The notes under the pieces were generated by a model. It saw nothing but the letters and a program-made list of their open reading frames with translations. It ran no database searches and was not told the DNA's origin. This document shows positions 24,874-32,316 of a stretch of DNA of 64,000 nucleotides, piece by piece (position 1 is the stretch's first letter; the number at the start of each line of letters is the position of its first letter). The position numbers and the translations under genes were made by a program. Source of the stretch: Streptomyces brevispora (GTDB taxonomy: Bacteria; Actinomycetota; Actinomycetes; Streptomycetales; Streptomycetaceae); the NCBI RefSeq assembly GCF_007829885.1, contig NZ_VIWW01000001.1:2356001-2420000 (forward strand), in the 5' to 3' direction.

Positions 24874-25461
24874 ATGGACTTCACAGGGGCGGGCGAGCCG
24901 GATGCGGCTCCCGGGTTGCGGACGGCTGTTGGGATCTACTCCGGCAAGACTGATCGGACATTGGCGCGAATCTCGGAGCTCGAAGCAGAGCTCGCGGACC
25001 TCCGAGTCGAGGCGGCAAAGTACGCAAGCACTCGCGATCAGCTGAGCGAAGCTCTCGCCGAGCTCCTCGCGGGTCGCTCGGCGCCGTCCGAGGACGATCA
25101 AAGCTCCCAGCAGGAAGCTGACGCGGAGGACGAGGACGGCGATGCGTCCGCCGCCGACGAGTCGGAACCGAGCAAGCCGCCAGAGGAGACGCGTGCCGGG
25201 CAGAGCGGGCCTTCACGGTCGCCGTCCGGGCAGTTGATGCAGGCGGTCGAGCAGATCCTCGTGGGCGCCGGACGGCCGATGAAGGTCAAGGACATCACAG
25301 AGGCCCTTGGGCGCCCGACCAAGGGCGACGAAGGGCGGGCGCCCATCGAGACGACCCGCCGGACCTGCAAGCGGCTGGTGAAGAACGACCGTGCCGTGGA
25401 GCACCCGATCGGCACCTTTGCCGCCCGCCGGGTCACGGAACCGCAGGGAGGGGACGCCTGA
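24874..25461 (+). CDS. Coiled-coil protein with C-terminal winged-helix-like domain
   Basis: 195 residues from the ATG at 24874, which has GAGGAGG 6 nt upstream; a longer frame begins at 24829. Residues about 28-70 form a coiled coil ('LARISELEAELADLRVEAAKYA'), followed by an acidic, low-complexity linker. The C-terminal region 'LMQAVEQILVGAGRPMKVKDITEALGRPTKG' to 'RLVKNDRAVEHPIGTFAARR' resembles HARE-HTH type winged helices that read DNA. It is a possible DNA-associated regulator or silencer. A terminator hairpin follows at 25485. Confidence 0.7.
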   Translation: MDFTGAGEPDAAPGLRTAVGIYSGKTDRTLARISELEAELADLRVEAAKYASTRDQLSEALAELLAGRSAPSEDDQSSQQEADAEDEDGDASAADESEPSKPPEETRAGQSGPSRSPSGQLMQAVEQILVGAGRPMKVKDITEALGRPTKGDEGRAPIETTRRTCKRLVKNDRAVEHPIGTFAARRVTEPQGGDA

Positions 25462-25484
25462 CGCCGCCACCCCGAACATGAGAC

Positions 25485-25516
25485 GTCCCCTCCTCCCATT
25501 ACGGGGAGAAGGGGAC
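25485..25516 (+). terminator. Terminator after the coiled-coil gene
   Basis: GTCCCCTCCTCCC (25485-25497) pairs with GGGAGAAGGGGAC with one mismatch across a short loop, 24 bp after the stop at 25461. It ends the rightward gene group before the convergent XRE gene. Confidence 0.65.
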
Positions 25517-25624
25517 GGGCTCCGTTGAGCTTGGACCCTCTTCGGAGCCAATGACGTGGACCCTCGTAGTGGCTCACGCATCCCCGAGGCTAGAGCAATC
25601 CGCCTCGCCTCGGGGGCGCGTGGC

Positions 25625-25984
25625 CTATTTCGTCGTTCCCTGGGACGGGTTTCCCTGGGAACGGGAAGGCCGATTTTGATGCGTACTGCGCATTCCGTCC
25701 CGCGGGTACAGCGGGACGGCGAGGAAATCTTCAAGGCGGGCAACGGTGACGATGTCCGGCCAGCACCGGCCGGCGAGCAGGTCGGAAATGGCCTGCCGGT
25801 TGACCCCGGATCCAGTAGAGACCTGCCGCAGACTTCGCTTCTCGCGCTCCAAGGCGAGCGCGAGCGCGCGGGCGATGGCCTGGACGACTCTGGCAGCGAC
25901 GTCGTCGATGGCAGAGTCGGGCCAGGATTCCGGATCGCGGGCAAGGTCTCTCGGCGCGGTCTTGCGGGCCAAACCTCCGACCAT
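25625..25984 (-). CDS. XRE-family helix-turn-helix regulator
   Basis: 119 residues from the ATG at 25984, with AGGAG 9 nt upstream. The HTH is 'RSLRQVSTGSGVNRQAISDLLAGRCWPDIVTVARLEDFL' (about residues 50-88), a single-domain Cro/CI-like fold with 'NRQAISDLLAG' as recognition helix. It is divergent from the integrase-like gene at 26060, with 75 bp between starts, and so is likely to control that gene pair, in the manner of phage or integrative-element repressors. Confidence 0.75.
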   Translation of the reverse strand: MVGGLARKTAPRDLARDPESWPDSAIDDVAARVVQAIARALALALEREKRSLRQVSTGSGVNRQAISDLLAGRCWPDIVTVARLEDFLAVPLYPRDGMRSTHQNRPSRSQGNPSQGTTK

Positions 25985-26059
25985 GTCGATGCACTCCTTT
26001 CCGTGAAGATCGCCTTCGACGTCTTCACTGGCTGCTTGTCCAGCCGCTTCTGTTGGTCT

Positions 26060-26986
26060 GTGACACTGAGCTCGGAGGTCTCCAGCAAGATCCGCGACTA
26101 CCGGCCCCGGCTGCCGCATCGGCAGTGGGCGCCGGTCGCCGAGCTGGTGAGAGCCACCGTGACGGCGACAGCTCCGGCCACCTGCTACACGGCGGAGCAC
26201 CTGCTGCACGTGATCGGCCGGATCGCGGTCTGGGCGGACCGGAGCGGGCTGCCGCGCGACCCGGGAACCTGGCTGAGGACCGAGACGATCGACGCCTTCA
26301 TCCTGTCGGGCTGCACTGCGACTAAGGATTCGACAGTGCTGACCTACCGGACCTGGCTGCGGCGGGCACGGGAAGCTCTGGTGTGGGTCCAGCGCGGAGA
26401 GGCCCCTGCGGCTCGGCTTTCCTCTCCCCGTACGCCTCAGTCGCCCTACCACGCCGGAGAGTTGGCTCGTCTGCGGGATTGGGCGAATCATCTGCCGCAC
26501 CAGGCTCGACTCGACGGCCTCGCCCTCATGGCACTCGGAGCCGGGTGCGGCCTCATGCCGGGCGAGGTCCCGCCCATGCGAGGCAGCCACGTTCGCGTGA
26601 CCTCCGGTGGGGTTGCGGTGCTGGAGGAGGAGCTGCTCGGCCGGCTCGTGGCGTGCCACTCCGATTGGGAAGGCACGCTGGCCGAGCTGGCAGAGACCTC
26701 CGGAACCGGATTTCTCTTCCGGCCGGGACGGAAGGTCACGGCAGCCAAGAACCTCGTCTCTTCCTGGCCTGCCCGCCATCGGCCCCACGCGGGCCTGCCG
26801 CCGCTCTCCGCTCGGCGATTGCGGTCGACGTGGATCGTCGGCCGGCTTTCCGAGGGCATCAGTCCGGAGGCGGTCGCTTCCGCCGCGGGCATGGCCTCCC
26901 CTGCCGGTTTGGCGGGCTACCACCACTGGGTGCCCCCACTACCCAGGGCGGAGGTGATCCGCTTGCTGCGTGGCCGCCGCTCGTGA
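26060..26986 (+). CDS. Tyrosine-recombinase-like protein lacking catalytic residues
   Basis: 308 residues from the GTG at 26060. The layout is an N-terminal SAM-like core-binding part ('TCYTAEHLLHVIGRIAVWADRSGLP', 'STVLTYRTWLRRAREAL') followed by a C-terminal part resembling the integrase catalytic domain. Where active enzymes have A-G-L-R-x-G-E it reads 'GCGLMPGEV', so the first catalytic Arg is Met. The second box is 'LSARRLRSTWIV', and no catalytic Tyr follows at the usual spacing after 'GYHHWVPPLP'. It may bind DNA without recombining it. It is translationally coupled (GTGA) to the DDE-type gene. Confidence 0.65.
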   Translation: MTLSSEVSSKIRDYRPRLPHRQWAPVAELVRATVTATAPATCYTAEHLLHVIGRIAVWADRSGLPRDPGTWLRTETIDAFILSGCTATKDSTVLTYRTWLRRAREALVWVQRGEAPAARLSSPRTPQSPYHAGELARLRDWANHLPHQARLDGLALMALGAGCGLMPGEVPPMRGSHVRVTSGGVAVLEEELLGRLVACHSDWEGTLAELAETSGTGFLFRPGRKVTAAKNLVSSWPARHRPHAGLPPLSARRLRSTWIVGRLSEGISPEAVASAAGMASPAGLAGYHHWVPPLPRAEVIRLLRGRRS

Positions 26987-28803
26987 GGGCGCGGCCTGAA
27001 GCCGACCAGCTGGCCGCCCGTCACGCGCGGCCACGGCTGCGGCCTGGACGGCTCACCGAGATCCCCGACTCCAAGGTCGGCCAGCTGCTGACCGTCCTTG
27101 ATCGCTCCGGCCTGCCCCAGCAGCTGGAGGACATGCTGCGAGGCCGTCCCGGGCCACCAGGCGTGCGGCCGAGGACCGTACTGGCCGGCCTGATGCTCGC
27201 CGTGTACTACACGGGCCGAGCCACAGTCTCCGACGCCTGGCGGATCCTGCACTTCCGCCTCCAGCCCGCAGCCCGCGCCTGGCTCGACGTCCCCGAGATG
27301 CCGCCGTCCACAGCACGTGCGTGCATAGCTGCCAGTCGTCGCCTCTACCGAGGGCTGGACCGGATCACCACCATGCTCGATCCGGCACGCTGCGACCGGC
27401 GACGGCGCCTGGACCAAGCGGAGGCTGACATCCACTCCGCTGTCTGGGACGAGGCTGCCGGCCGCGCCGCCGCGAACCGGCTCCAACGGCTGGCGAACGA
27501 TCTCGTACTGGTCCCGGTCCGGCTGGCACAGCAACGCGGATACCTGCGGAACTGGGCCGGTGACGTAGGAGTGGACGCCACCTCGATCCCGGTTCTGGCC
27601 GACCCTGACAGCGACCGCTCGGGCACGGCCTCCGTCGAGATCACCGCTGGCTGGCACTTCAGCGGCGGCTCCGACAAGGGCATCTTTGGCTACAGCGCGA
27701 ACCTGCTCGTCGCCGCCCACTCCCGCACAGGCGAAGGGGCCGCAAAGGGCCGCCGCGCGCCCTCCTATCCGCAGCTCTGCCTCGGCCTCAGCCTGGACAC
27801 CCCGACCGTTGGTACGGGCGAGAACGCGGTCACCATGCTGAAGCACCTCGCCGAGCTTCGACTGCCGACAGGCACCTGTGCCGCAGATCGCGCCTACACC
27901 GGCTGCTCGCCTGAGAACTTCCAGATCCCCGTACGCCGACTCGGCTACCGCCTCGCCCTGGACTACAAGGCGGCCGACCGTGGCATCCAGGGCAGCTGGC
28001 AAGGAGCCGTACTGATCGACGGCTCCCTCGCCTGCCCACACATCCCCAACGCCTTGGCCCAGGCCACTCACGGCATGGACGACAAGACCTTCCGCCGACG
28101 GCTCGAAGAACTGAAGCCGGTGGCCGCCGAGCGACTTCCCTACTTCCTCAAGCTCAAGCAGAACGCCGATACCCGAGGAACTGTGCGCCTGCAGTGCCCG
28201 GCGGCCGGCCCGTCCCCTTCGGTGAACTGCCCACGCCGAGAACGCCTCCGCCCTGCACGACCGACCTCCTCTGGCCCGCCTCAGACCGTGATCAAACTGG
28301 CGGACCGCCGCTCCCGCACCAGCCATGCCTCGGCTCGCCCCACCATCCAGCTTCCGGACAGGGAATGGATGGACCCTCCCGGCAAGGAAGCTCTGCCGGC
28401 CGTCTGCGGAGCATCCGCTATCAGCGTCCCCGCCGACGCAGCCGGAGACCTGAAGAACGCCAAGTTCCGGCAGGACAGCCACTACCTCAGCGTCGCCTGG
28501 GAGCGGATCTACAAGCCGATCCGTTCTCACAACGAGGGCCTCAACGGTCGCTTCAAGGGCGCCGACATGGACATCGGCAACCCGATGCACCGCCGAGCAC
28601 CCGGCCAGGTGGCCCAGACGCTTCTCATCGCAATCATGGTGACCATCGGAAACCTGGACATCCTGGAAAACTGGCTCTACGAGCGCACAGGCAGTCGGCT
28701 CACCGACGCCGACTTCGAGTCCATTCCGGCTCCCGAAGTCCGTGACCGGTCCCATGTCGCCGCGCCACTCGACAAGGGGCGACATCCGCCGGCAAACCTC
28801 TGA
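26983..28803 (+). CDS. DDE-type transposase-like protein
   Basis: 606 residues from the GTG at 26983, overlapping the upstream stop. A possible DDE triad is visible: Asp198 in 'VGVDATSIPVLADP', Asp302 in 'CAADRAYTGCSPENF' and a Glu in 'IRSHNEGLNGRFKGADM' (around residue 525). 'KEALPAVCGASAISVPAD' between them may be an inserted region. The C-terminal 'NEGLNGRFK' resembles IS4/IS1182-like transposases. I did not find terminal inverted repeats around the gene. The coupling to an integrase-like gene is unlike a simple IS. It ends 235 bp before tRNA-Ala. Confidence 0.6.
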   Translation: MRARPEADQLAARHARPRLRPGRLTEIPDSKVGQLLTVLDRSGLPQQLEDMLRGRPGPPGVRPRTVLAGLMLAVYYTGRATVSDAWRILHFRLQPAARAWLDVPEMPPSTARACIAASRRLYRGLDRITTMLDPARCDRRRRLDQAEADIHSAVWDEAAGRAAANRLQRLANDLVLVPVRLAQQRGYLRNWAGDVGVDATSIPVLADPDSDRSGTASVEITAGWHFSGGSDKGIFGYSANLLVAAHSRTGEGAAKGRRAPSYPQLCLGLSLDTPTVGTGENAVTMLKHLAELRLPTGTCAADRAYTGCSPENFQIPVRRLGYRLALDYKAADRGIQGSWQGAVLIDGSLACPHIPNALAQATHGMDDKTFRRRLEELKPVAAERLPYFLKLKQNADTRGTVRLQCPAAGPSPSVNCPRRERLRPARPTSSGPPQTVIKLADRRSRTSHASARPTIQLPDREWMDPPGKEALPAVCGASAISVPADAAGDLKNAKFRQDSHYLSVAWERIYKPIRSHNEGLNGRFKGADMDIGNPMHRRAPGQVAQTLLIAIMVTIGNLDILENWLYERTGSRLTDADFESIPAPEVRDRSHVAAPLDKGRHPPANL

Positions 28804-28964
28804 TCGGGCAGCGTCACAACCGCACAGCGCTATCAACAGCCCCGGGCGACCGGGGCCAATTCGCATGCCCCGGCAACGGCCAGGCTCCTGGCGAGCAGCC
28901 CGCCAGACCCGATACGCCGCCATCCACCACCCCGAACACGGATCGAACGACCCCCGAAACGACG

Positions 28965-29041
28965 AAGATCCCGCCCGATCTTGCGATCGGACGGGATCTC
29001 GTCACCATTCCTGAGCTAACTCAAGAACAGCCGTGCGGTGG
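28965..29041. repeat. Direct repeat at the tRNA-Ala 3' flank (right copy), includes tRNA terminator
   Basis: AAGATCCCGCCCGATC-TTGC-GATCGGACGGGATCTC forms a 15-16 bp stem that would terminate the minus-strand tRNA transcript. The adjoining 'CCTGAGCTAACTCAAGAACAG' and TGCGGTGG complete the match with 19407-19486 (roughly 80 percent identical by eye, same orientation). It is probably the resident flank of the tRNA, duplicated or displaced at the left copy. Confidence 0.75.
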
Positions 29042-29112
29042 ACCTGTGGGGATTTGAACCCCAGACCCCCTCGATGCGAACGAGGTGCGCTACCAGACTG
29101 CGCCACAGGCCC
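29039..29112 (-). tRNA. tRNA-Ala (anticodon CGC)
   Basis: A 74-nt cloverleaf on the minus strand. Acceptor stem GGGCCTG pairs with CAGGTCC including the G3-U70 wobble that identifies tRNA-Ala. The anticodon stem-loop is CCTCG-TTCGCAT-CGAGG with anticodon CGC, the T-loop is TTCAAAT, and the discriminator is A73. The CCA end is not fully encoded (CCG follows). A terminator hairpin lies directly downstream at 28965-29000. It marks the junction between accessory DNA and the core region on the right. Confidence 0.95.
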
Positions 29113-29219
29113 TTGCAACGAGTGAAACTTTAGCACCCTCACCGGGGTGCTCGGAAATCCGTTCCGCGCCGGTCAGCCCGAGCCGGCGTCACGGCGCGGG
29201 GCGGGGCGGGGCGGCTGCC

Positions 29220-30371
29220 TCACTCGTTGGCCGCCCGGGGGCGGTCGCCCTCGTCGCACTGGTCGAAGAGGGGGGTCCGGCCCCGGTCGCGGGAGCGGCG
29301 GGACTGGTTGGTGCGCCGGCGCGGCGCCGGGTCCGTGGCGGGCGCCGCGGGGTTCGGGTCGGCCGGATGGGTGGGTTCGGCGGTGCTGGAGCGGGCCGCG
29401 CTCCAGGTCTCCGGGTTGCCGACCTCGACGCCGCCCGTGGCGCGCGGGGCGACCGGGGCGGTGACATAGGTCGGCAGCGGGACCGGGACCGGCTCCCAGC
29501 TGTCGCCCTGGACCCGGCCGCGTTCGCGCTGCTGGTCCACCCACTCCGCGTGGTCCGTCTGCTCGACCAGGGCGCGGCGGCCGGCCTCCTGCGGGGAGAC
29601 CGTGGGGGTGGGCTCGGGGACGGGGTGGCGCGCCTCGGGGTCCTCGTCGGACTCCGCGGGAGCCGTCGCGGCCGGCTGGTGCCTGCGCGGGCGGTTCTCG
29701 CGGAGCCGCTGCGCCGCCACCTCGGCCCGTCGCCGGTCCATGGTGAAGGCGAACCTGCGCCGCTCCTGGGTACGCAGATGCACGATGTACGTGCTCAGCA
29801 GCACCGCGGGAACCGCGGGGGCCCAGAGGAAGCCGAGGCCGCCGACCGCCGCGACGACCGCGCCGAGCGTGAAGCCGAGGAAGAGGACGACGGTGGTACG
29901 CCGACGACGCGCGAGAACCTGTGTGCGCTGCGCACGCCGGGCTCGTTCGGCATCGATCCCGCCGGGGCGCGAGCGCCGGAAGGTTGCGGATTCGGGGACG
30001 GAGGGGGATACGGAACGTTCCCTGGCCGGGCGCTCCTTCGGACCGCGCTCCGGAGTACGAGCCGGGTCGTGCACCCGGACCTCGGTGTGCGCCGGAGGCG
30101 CGGAAAAGTTCCGGACGTCGACGGAATCCATTCGGTCCGTGCTCACGTCCGGGCCGGCGTCGGGCGCCGCCTCATCGTCGGTGCATTCCTGCAGCCCCTT
30201 GGCATAACGGCGCTCCATGGCCGCCCGTCCGGACAGCAGCCGGATGGCGGTGCTGAAGCGTTCCGTCGGACGGGCCTCGTTGAGCTCGTCCTGCCTGCGG
30301 AGCCACATCGGCACCAAGTAGGCGGCCCAGGCCCCGACGATGACTGCGTAGATGAGGCCGCTGCTGCTCAC
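29220..30371 (-). CDS. sepX: Divisome membrane protein SepX/GlpR
   Basis: 383 residues. Start 'MSSSGLIYAVIVGAWAAYLVPMWLRRQDELNEARPTERFSTAIRLLSGR' gives one N-terminal membrane helix (about 5-22) followed by the strongly conserved motif of the actinobacterial SepX/GlpR family. Two further hydrophobic stretches lie near residues 158-195, and the C-terminal third is Pro/Arg-rich and probably disordered. SepX helps FtsZ-driven division and spore septation in Streptomyces. GlpR in Corynebacterium is the membrane receptor of the MoeA-like protein Glp, and a glp gene lies nearby at 32317. Confidence 0.88.
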   Translation of the reverse strand: MSSSGLIYAVIVGAWAAYLVPMWLRRQDELNEARPTERFSTAIRLLSGRAAMERRYAKGLQECTDDEAAPDAGPDVSTDRMDSVDVRNFSAPPAHTEVRVHDPARTPERGPKERPARERSVSPSVPESATFRRSRPGGIDAERARRAQRTQVLARRRRTTVVLFLGFTLGAVVAAVGGLGFLWAPAVPAVLLSTYIVHLRTQERRRFAFTMDRRRAEVAAQRLRENRPRRHQPAATAPAESDEDPEARHPVPEPTPTVSPQEAGRRALVEQTDHAEWVDQQRERGRVQGDSWEPVPVPLPTYVTAPVAPRATGGVEVGNPETWSAARSSTAEPTHPADPNPAAPATDPAPRRRTNQSRRSRDRGRTPLFDQCDEGDRPRAANE

Positions 30372-30549
30372 ATCTCACACCGTAGAGGGGTTTGCATGGA
30401 GGCATCCGCCAATTGGCGCGGCGTGTCGCACGATCCGGCTGATATCACAGACTTTTTTTGTGACTGTTCGGATCCACAGTCGGATCAACAGTCGACGCTT
30501 GCGTGTCCCTTAGCAGTCAAACCGCGATCGATTTCGAACATATATTTCA

Positions 30550-31161
30550 TTAAGTGCGATGCTCAGGGTGAGCGGGCCGGGCCCGCCGCCACCTACGGAG
30601 CAGTCCGTCGGGCACCTCCTCGGCGGTGAGCGCGTAGATCAGATGGTCCCGCCAGGCACCGTCGATGTGCAGATAGCGGGGCCGGATCCCTTCCTCGCGG
30701 AATCCGAGTTTCGCCACGACCCGCCGGCTGGGCGCGTTCTCCGGGCGAATACACACCTCGATCCGGTGCAGTCCGACCGTGCGGAAACAGTGGTCGACGG
30801 CGAGGGCGACAGCGGTCGGCATCACCCCGCGGCCCGCCACCTCCCGGTCGACCCAGTAGCCGACATGCCCCGAGCACATCGAGCCCCAGGTGATCCCGGC
30901 GACGGTCAGCTGGCCGACCAGCCGGCCCTGGTACTCGATGGCGAAGGGCAGCATCCGGCCGGCGTTGGCCTCGGCCCGCAGATGGCGGATCATCTGCCGG
31001 TACGTGGGGCGCCGGGCCACCGGACCGCCGGGGGCGGGCGGCGGCACGGTCGCCTCCCAGGGGCGCAGCCAGTCCCGGTTGCGCCGGTTGACCTCGCGCC
31101 ACATGGTCTGGTCTCGCAGCTTTATCGGCCGGAGGGCGACATCGCCGTCCACCAGGGTCAC
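30550..31161 (-). CDS. GNAT acetyltransferase (RimJ/RimL-like)
   Basis: 203 residues from the GTG at 31161, which lacks a clear ribosome binding site; in-frame codons continue upstream ('LNVPTWP'), so the true start may be a few codons earlier. 'DVALRPIKLRDQTMW', 'GYWVDREVAGRGVMPTAVALAVDHCF' (the acetyl-CoA site) and 'ENAPSRRVVAKLGFREEG' match RimJ/RimL-type ribosomal-protein or N-terminal acetyltransferases. It lies 17 bp after mog on the same strand and sits between the Mo-cofactor genes and sepX. Confidence 0.85.
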   Translation of the reverse strand: MTLVDGDVALRPIKLRDQTMWREVNRRNRDWLRPWEATVPPPAPGGPVARRPTYRQMIRHLRAEANAGRMLPFAIEYQGRLVGQLTVAGITWGSMCSGHVGYWVDREVAGRGVMPTAVALAVDHCFRTVGLHRIEVCIRPENAPSRRVVAKLGFREEGIRPRYLHIDGAWRDHLIYALTAEEVPDGLLRRWRRARPAHPEHRT

Positions 31162-31178
31162 CGGCCAGGTCGGGACGT

Positions 31179-31697
31179 TCAGCTCGGGCTCCCGGGTCGG
31201 GGGTGATCGCCGCCGCGGAGCTGGTCGACGGCGTGCACCAGAAGTCGGGTCAGGACCGCGAGCCCGTCACGCACTCCGCCGGTGGAACCGGGCAGATTGA
31301 CGACGACGGTGCGGCCGGCCACGCCCGCCAGACCGCGCGAGAGCGCGGCCGTGGGGACCTTGTCCCGGCCCTCGGCACGGATCGCCTCGGGGATGCCGGG
31401 GATCTCCAGGTCCAGGACGCGGCGGGTCGCCTCGGGGGTGCGGTCGGTGGGCGAGATGCCCGTGCCGCCGGTGGTGACGATGACGTCGTACCCGGCGGCC
31501 ACGCCGGCCCGCAGCGCCTGCTCGACCGGATCACCGTCGGGGACGACCCGCGGCCCGTCGACGGTGAAGCCGAGCGCTGTCAGCGCCTCGGCGATCAGCG
31601 GGCCGCCCTTGTCGGCGTAGACCCCGGCGGCGGCGCGGTTCGACGCGGTCACCACGAGGGCGCGGTAGGCGGACGGCGGTGTGTGCGGCGTGGTCAT
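31179..31697 (-). CDS. mog: Molybdopterin adenylyltransferase-like (MoaB/Mog)
   Basis: 172 residues. 'ALVVTASNRAAAGVYADKGGPLIAEAL', 'DVIVTTGGTGISPTDRTPEATR' (about residues 73-95) and 'VVNLPGSTGGVRDGLAVL' are the MoaB/MogA signatures, including the molybdopterin-binding TGGTG loop. The enzyme adenylylates molybdopterin before metal insertion. Its start overlaps the moaC stop by 4 nt, so the pair is coupled. Confidence 0.92.
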   Translation of the reverse strand: MTTPHTPPSAYRALVVTASNRAAAGVYADKGGPLIAEALTALGFTVDGPRVVPDGDPVEQALRAGVAAGYDVIVTTGGTGISPTDRTPEATRRVLDLEIPGIPEAIRAEGRDKVPTAALSRGLAGVAGRTVVVNLPGSTGGVRDGLAVLTRLLVHAVDQLRGGDHPRPGSPS

Positions 31698-32194
31698 GCG
31701 TCCGCTCCGCCGGGTGCGGTGCGCAGGTAGTCGCCGGACTTTCCGCCCGACTTCGCCTCGACACGGATGTCGGTGATGACCGCGGCCTTGTCGACCGCCT
31801 TGATCATGTCGACGACGGTGAGCGCGGCGACCGACACCGCGGTCAGTGCCTCCATCTCCACGCCCGTGCGATCCGTCGTCTTCACGGTGGCGAGGATCTC
31901 CACCGCGTCGTCGGCCACGCTCAGGTCGACCTTGACGCCGGAGACGGCGAGCGGGTGGCAGAGGGGGATCAGGTCGGGGGTGCGCTTGGCCCCCATGATC
32001 CCGGCGATGCGCGCGGTGGCGAGGGCGTCGCCCTTGGGGACTCCTTCGCTCCGGAGCAGTTCGATGACACGCGGCGAGACGAGGACCCGGCCGCTGGCAC
32101 GGGCGACGCGCGCGGTGACGTCCTTCTCGGAGACGTCGACCATGCGGGCGGCGCCCGCCTCGTCGATATGCGTCAGCCTGTTCTGCGTACTCAA
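31694..32194 (-). CDS. moaC: Cyclic pyranopterin monophosphate synthase
   Basis: 166 residues, full length. 'MVDVSEKDVTARVA', 'GDALATARIAGIMGAKRTPDLIPLCHPL' and 'TDRTGVEMEALTAVSVAALTVVDMIKAVDK' carry the conserved active-site Lys, His and Asp residues of MoaC. With MoaA it makes cyclic pyranopterin monophosphate from GTP, the first steps of molybdenum cofactor synthesis. It lies 122 bp after glp; that gap contains a GC-rich hairpin, so it may have its own promoter. Confidence 0.95.
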   Translation of the reverse strand: MSTQNRLTHIDEAGAARMVDVSEKDVTARVARASGRVLVSPRVIELLRSEGVPKGDALATARIAGIMGAKRTPDLIPLCHPLAVSGVKVDLSVADDAVEILATVKTTDRTGVEMEALTAVSVAALTVVDMIKAVDKAAVITDIRVEAKSGGKSGDYLRTAPGGADA

Positions 32195-32316
32195 CTAACT
32201 CCGCCTAGCGGTAGGGCGCCGGTTGCCCCTGAGCCGCACCGGGGTGCGGGCCCGGGGTCCGGGGGGTGTCCCCCGGAAGGCACAGCGGCAGACACCGTAC
32301 CGCCACCTGGTGCGGG

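Noticed and set aside
29039..29112. Classical attachment site inside the tRNA-Ala gene
   Set aside because: I looked for a second copy of the tRNA 3' end (T-arm plus acceptor) within the window and found none. Only the downstream flank is duplicated, so a standard attL/attR pair cannot be claimed.
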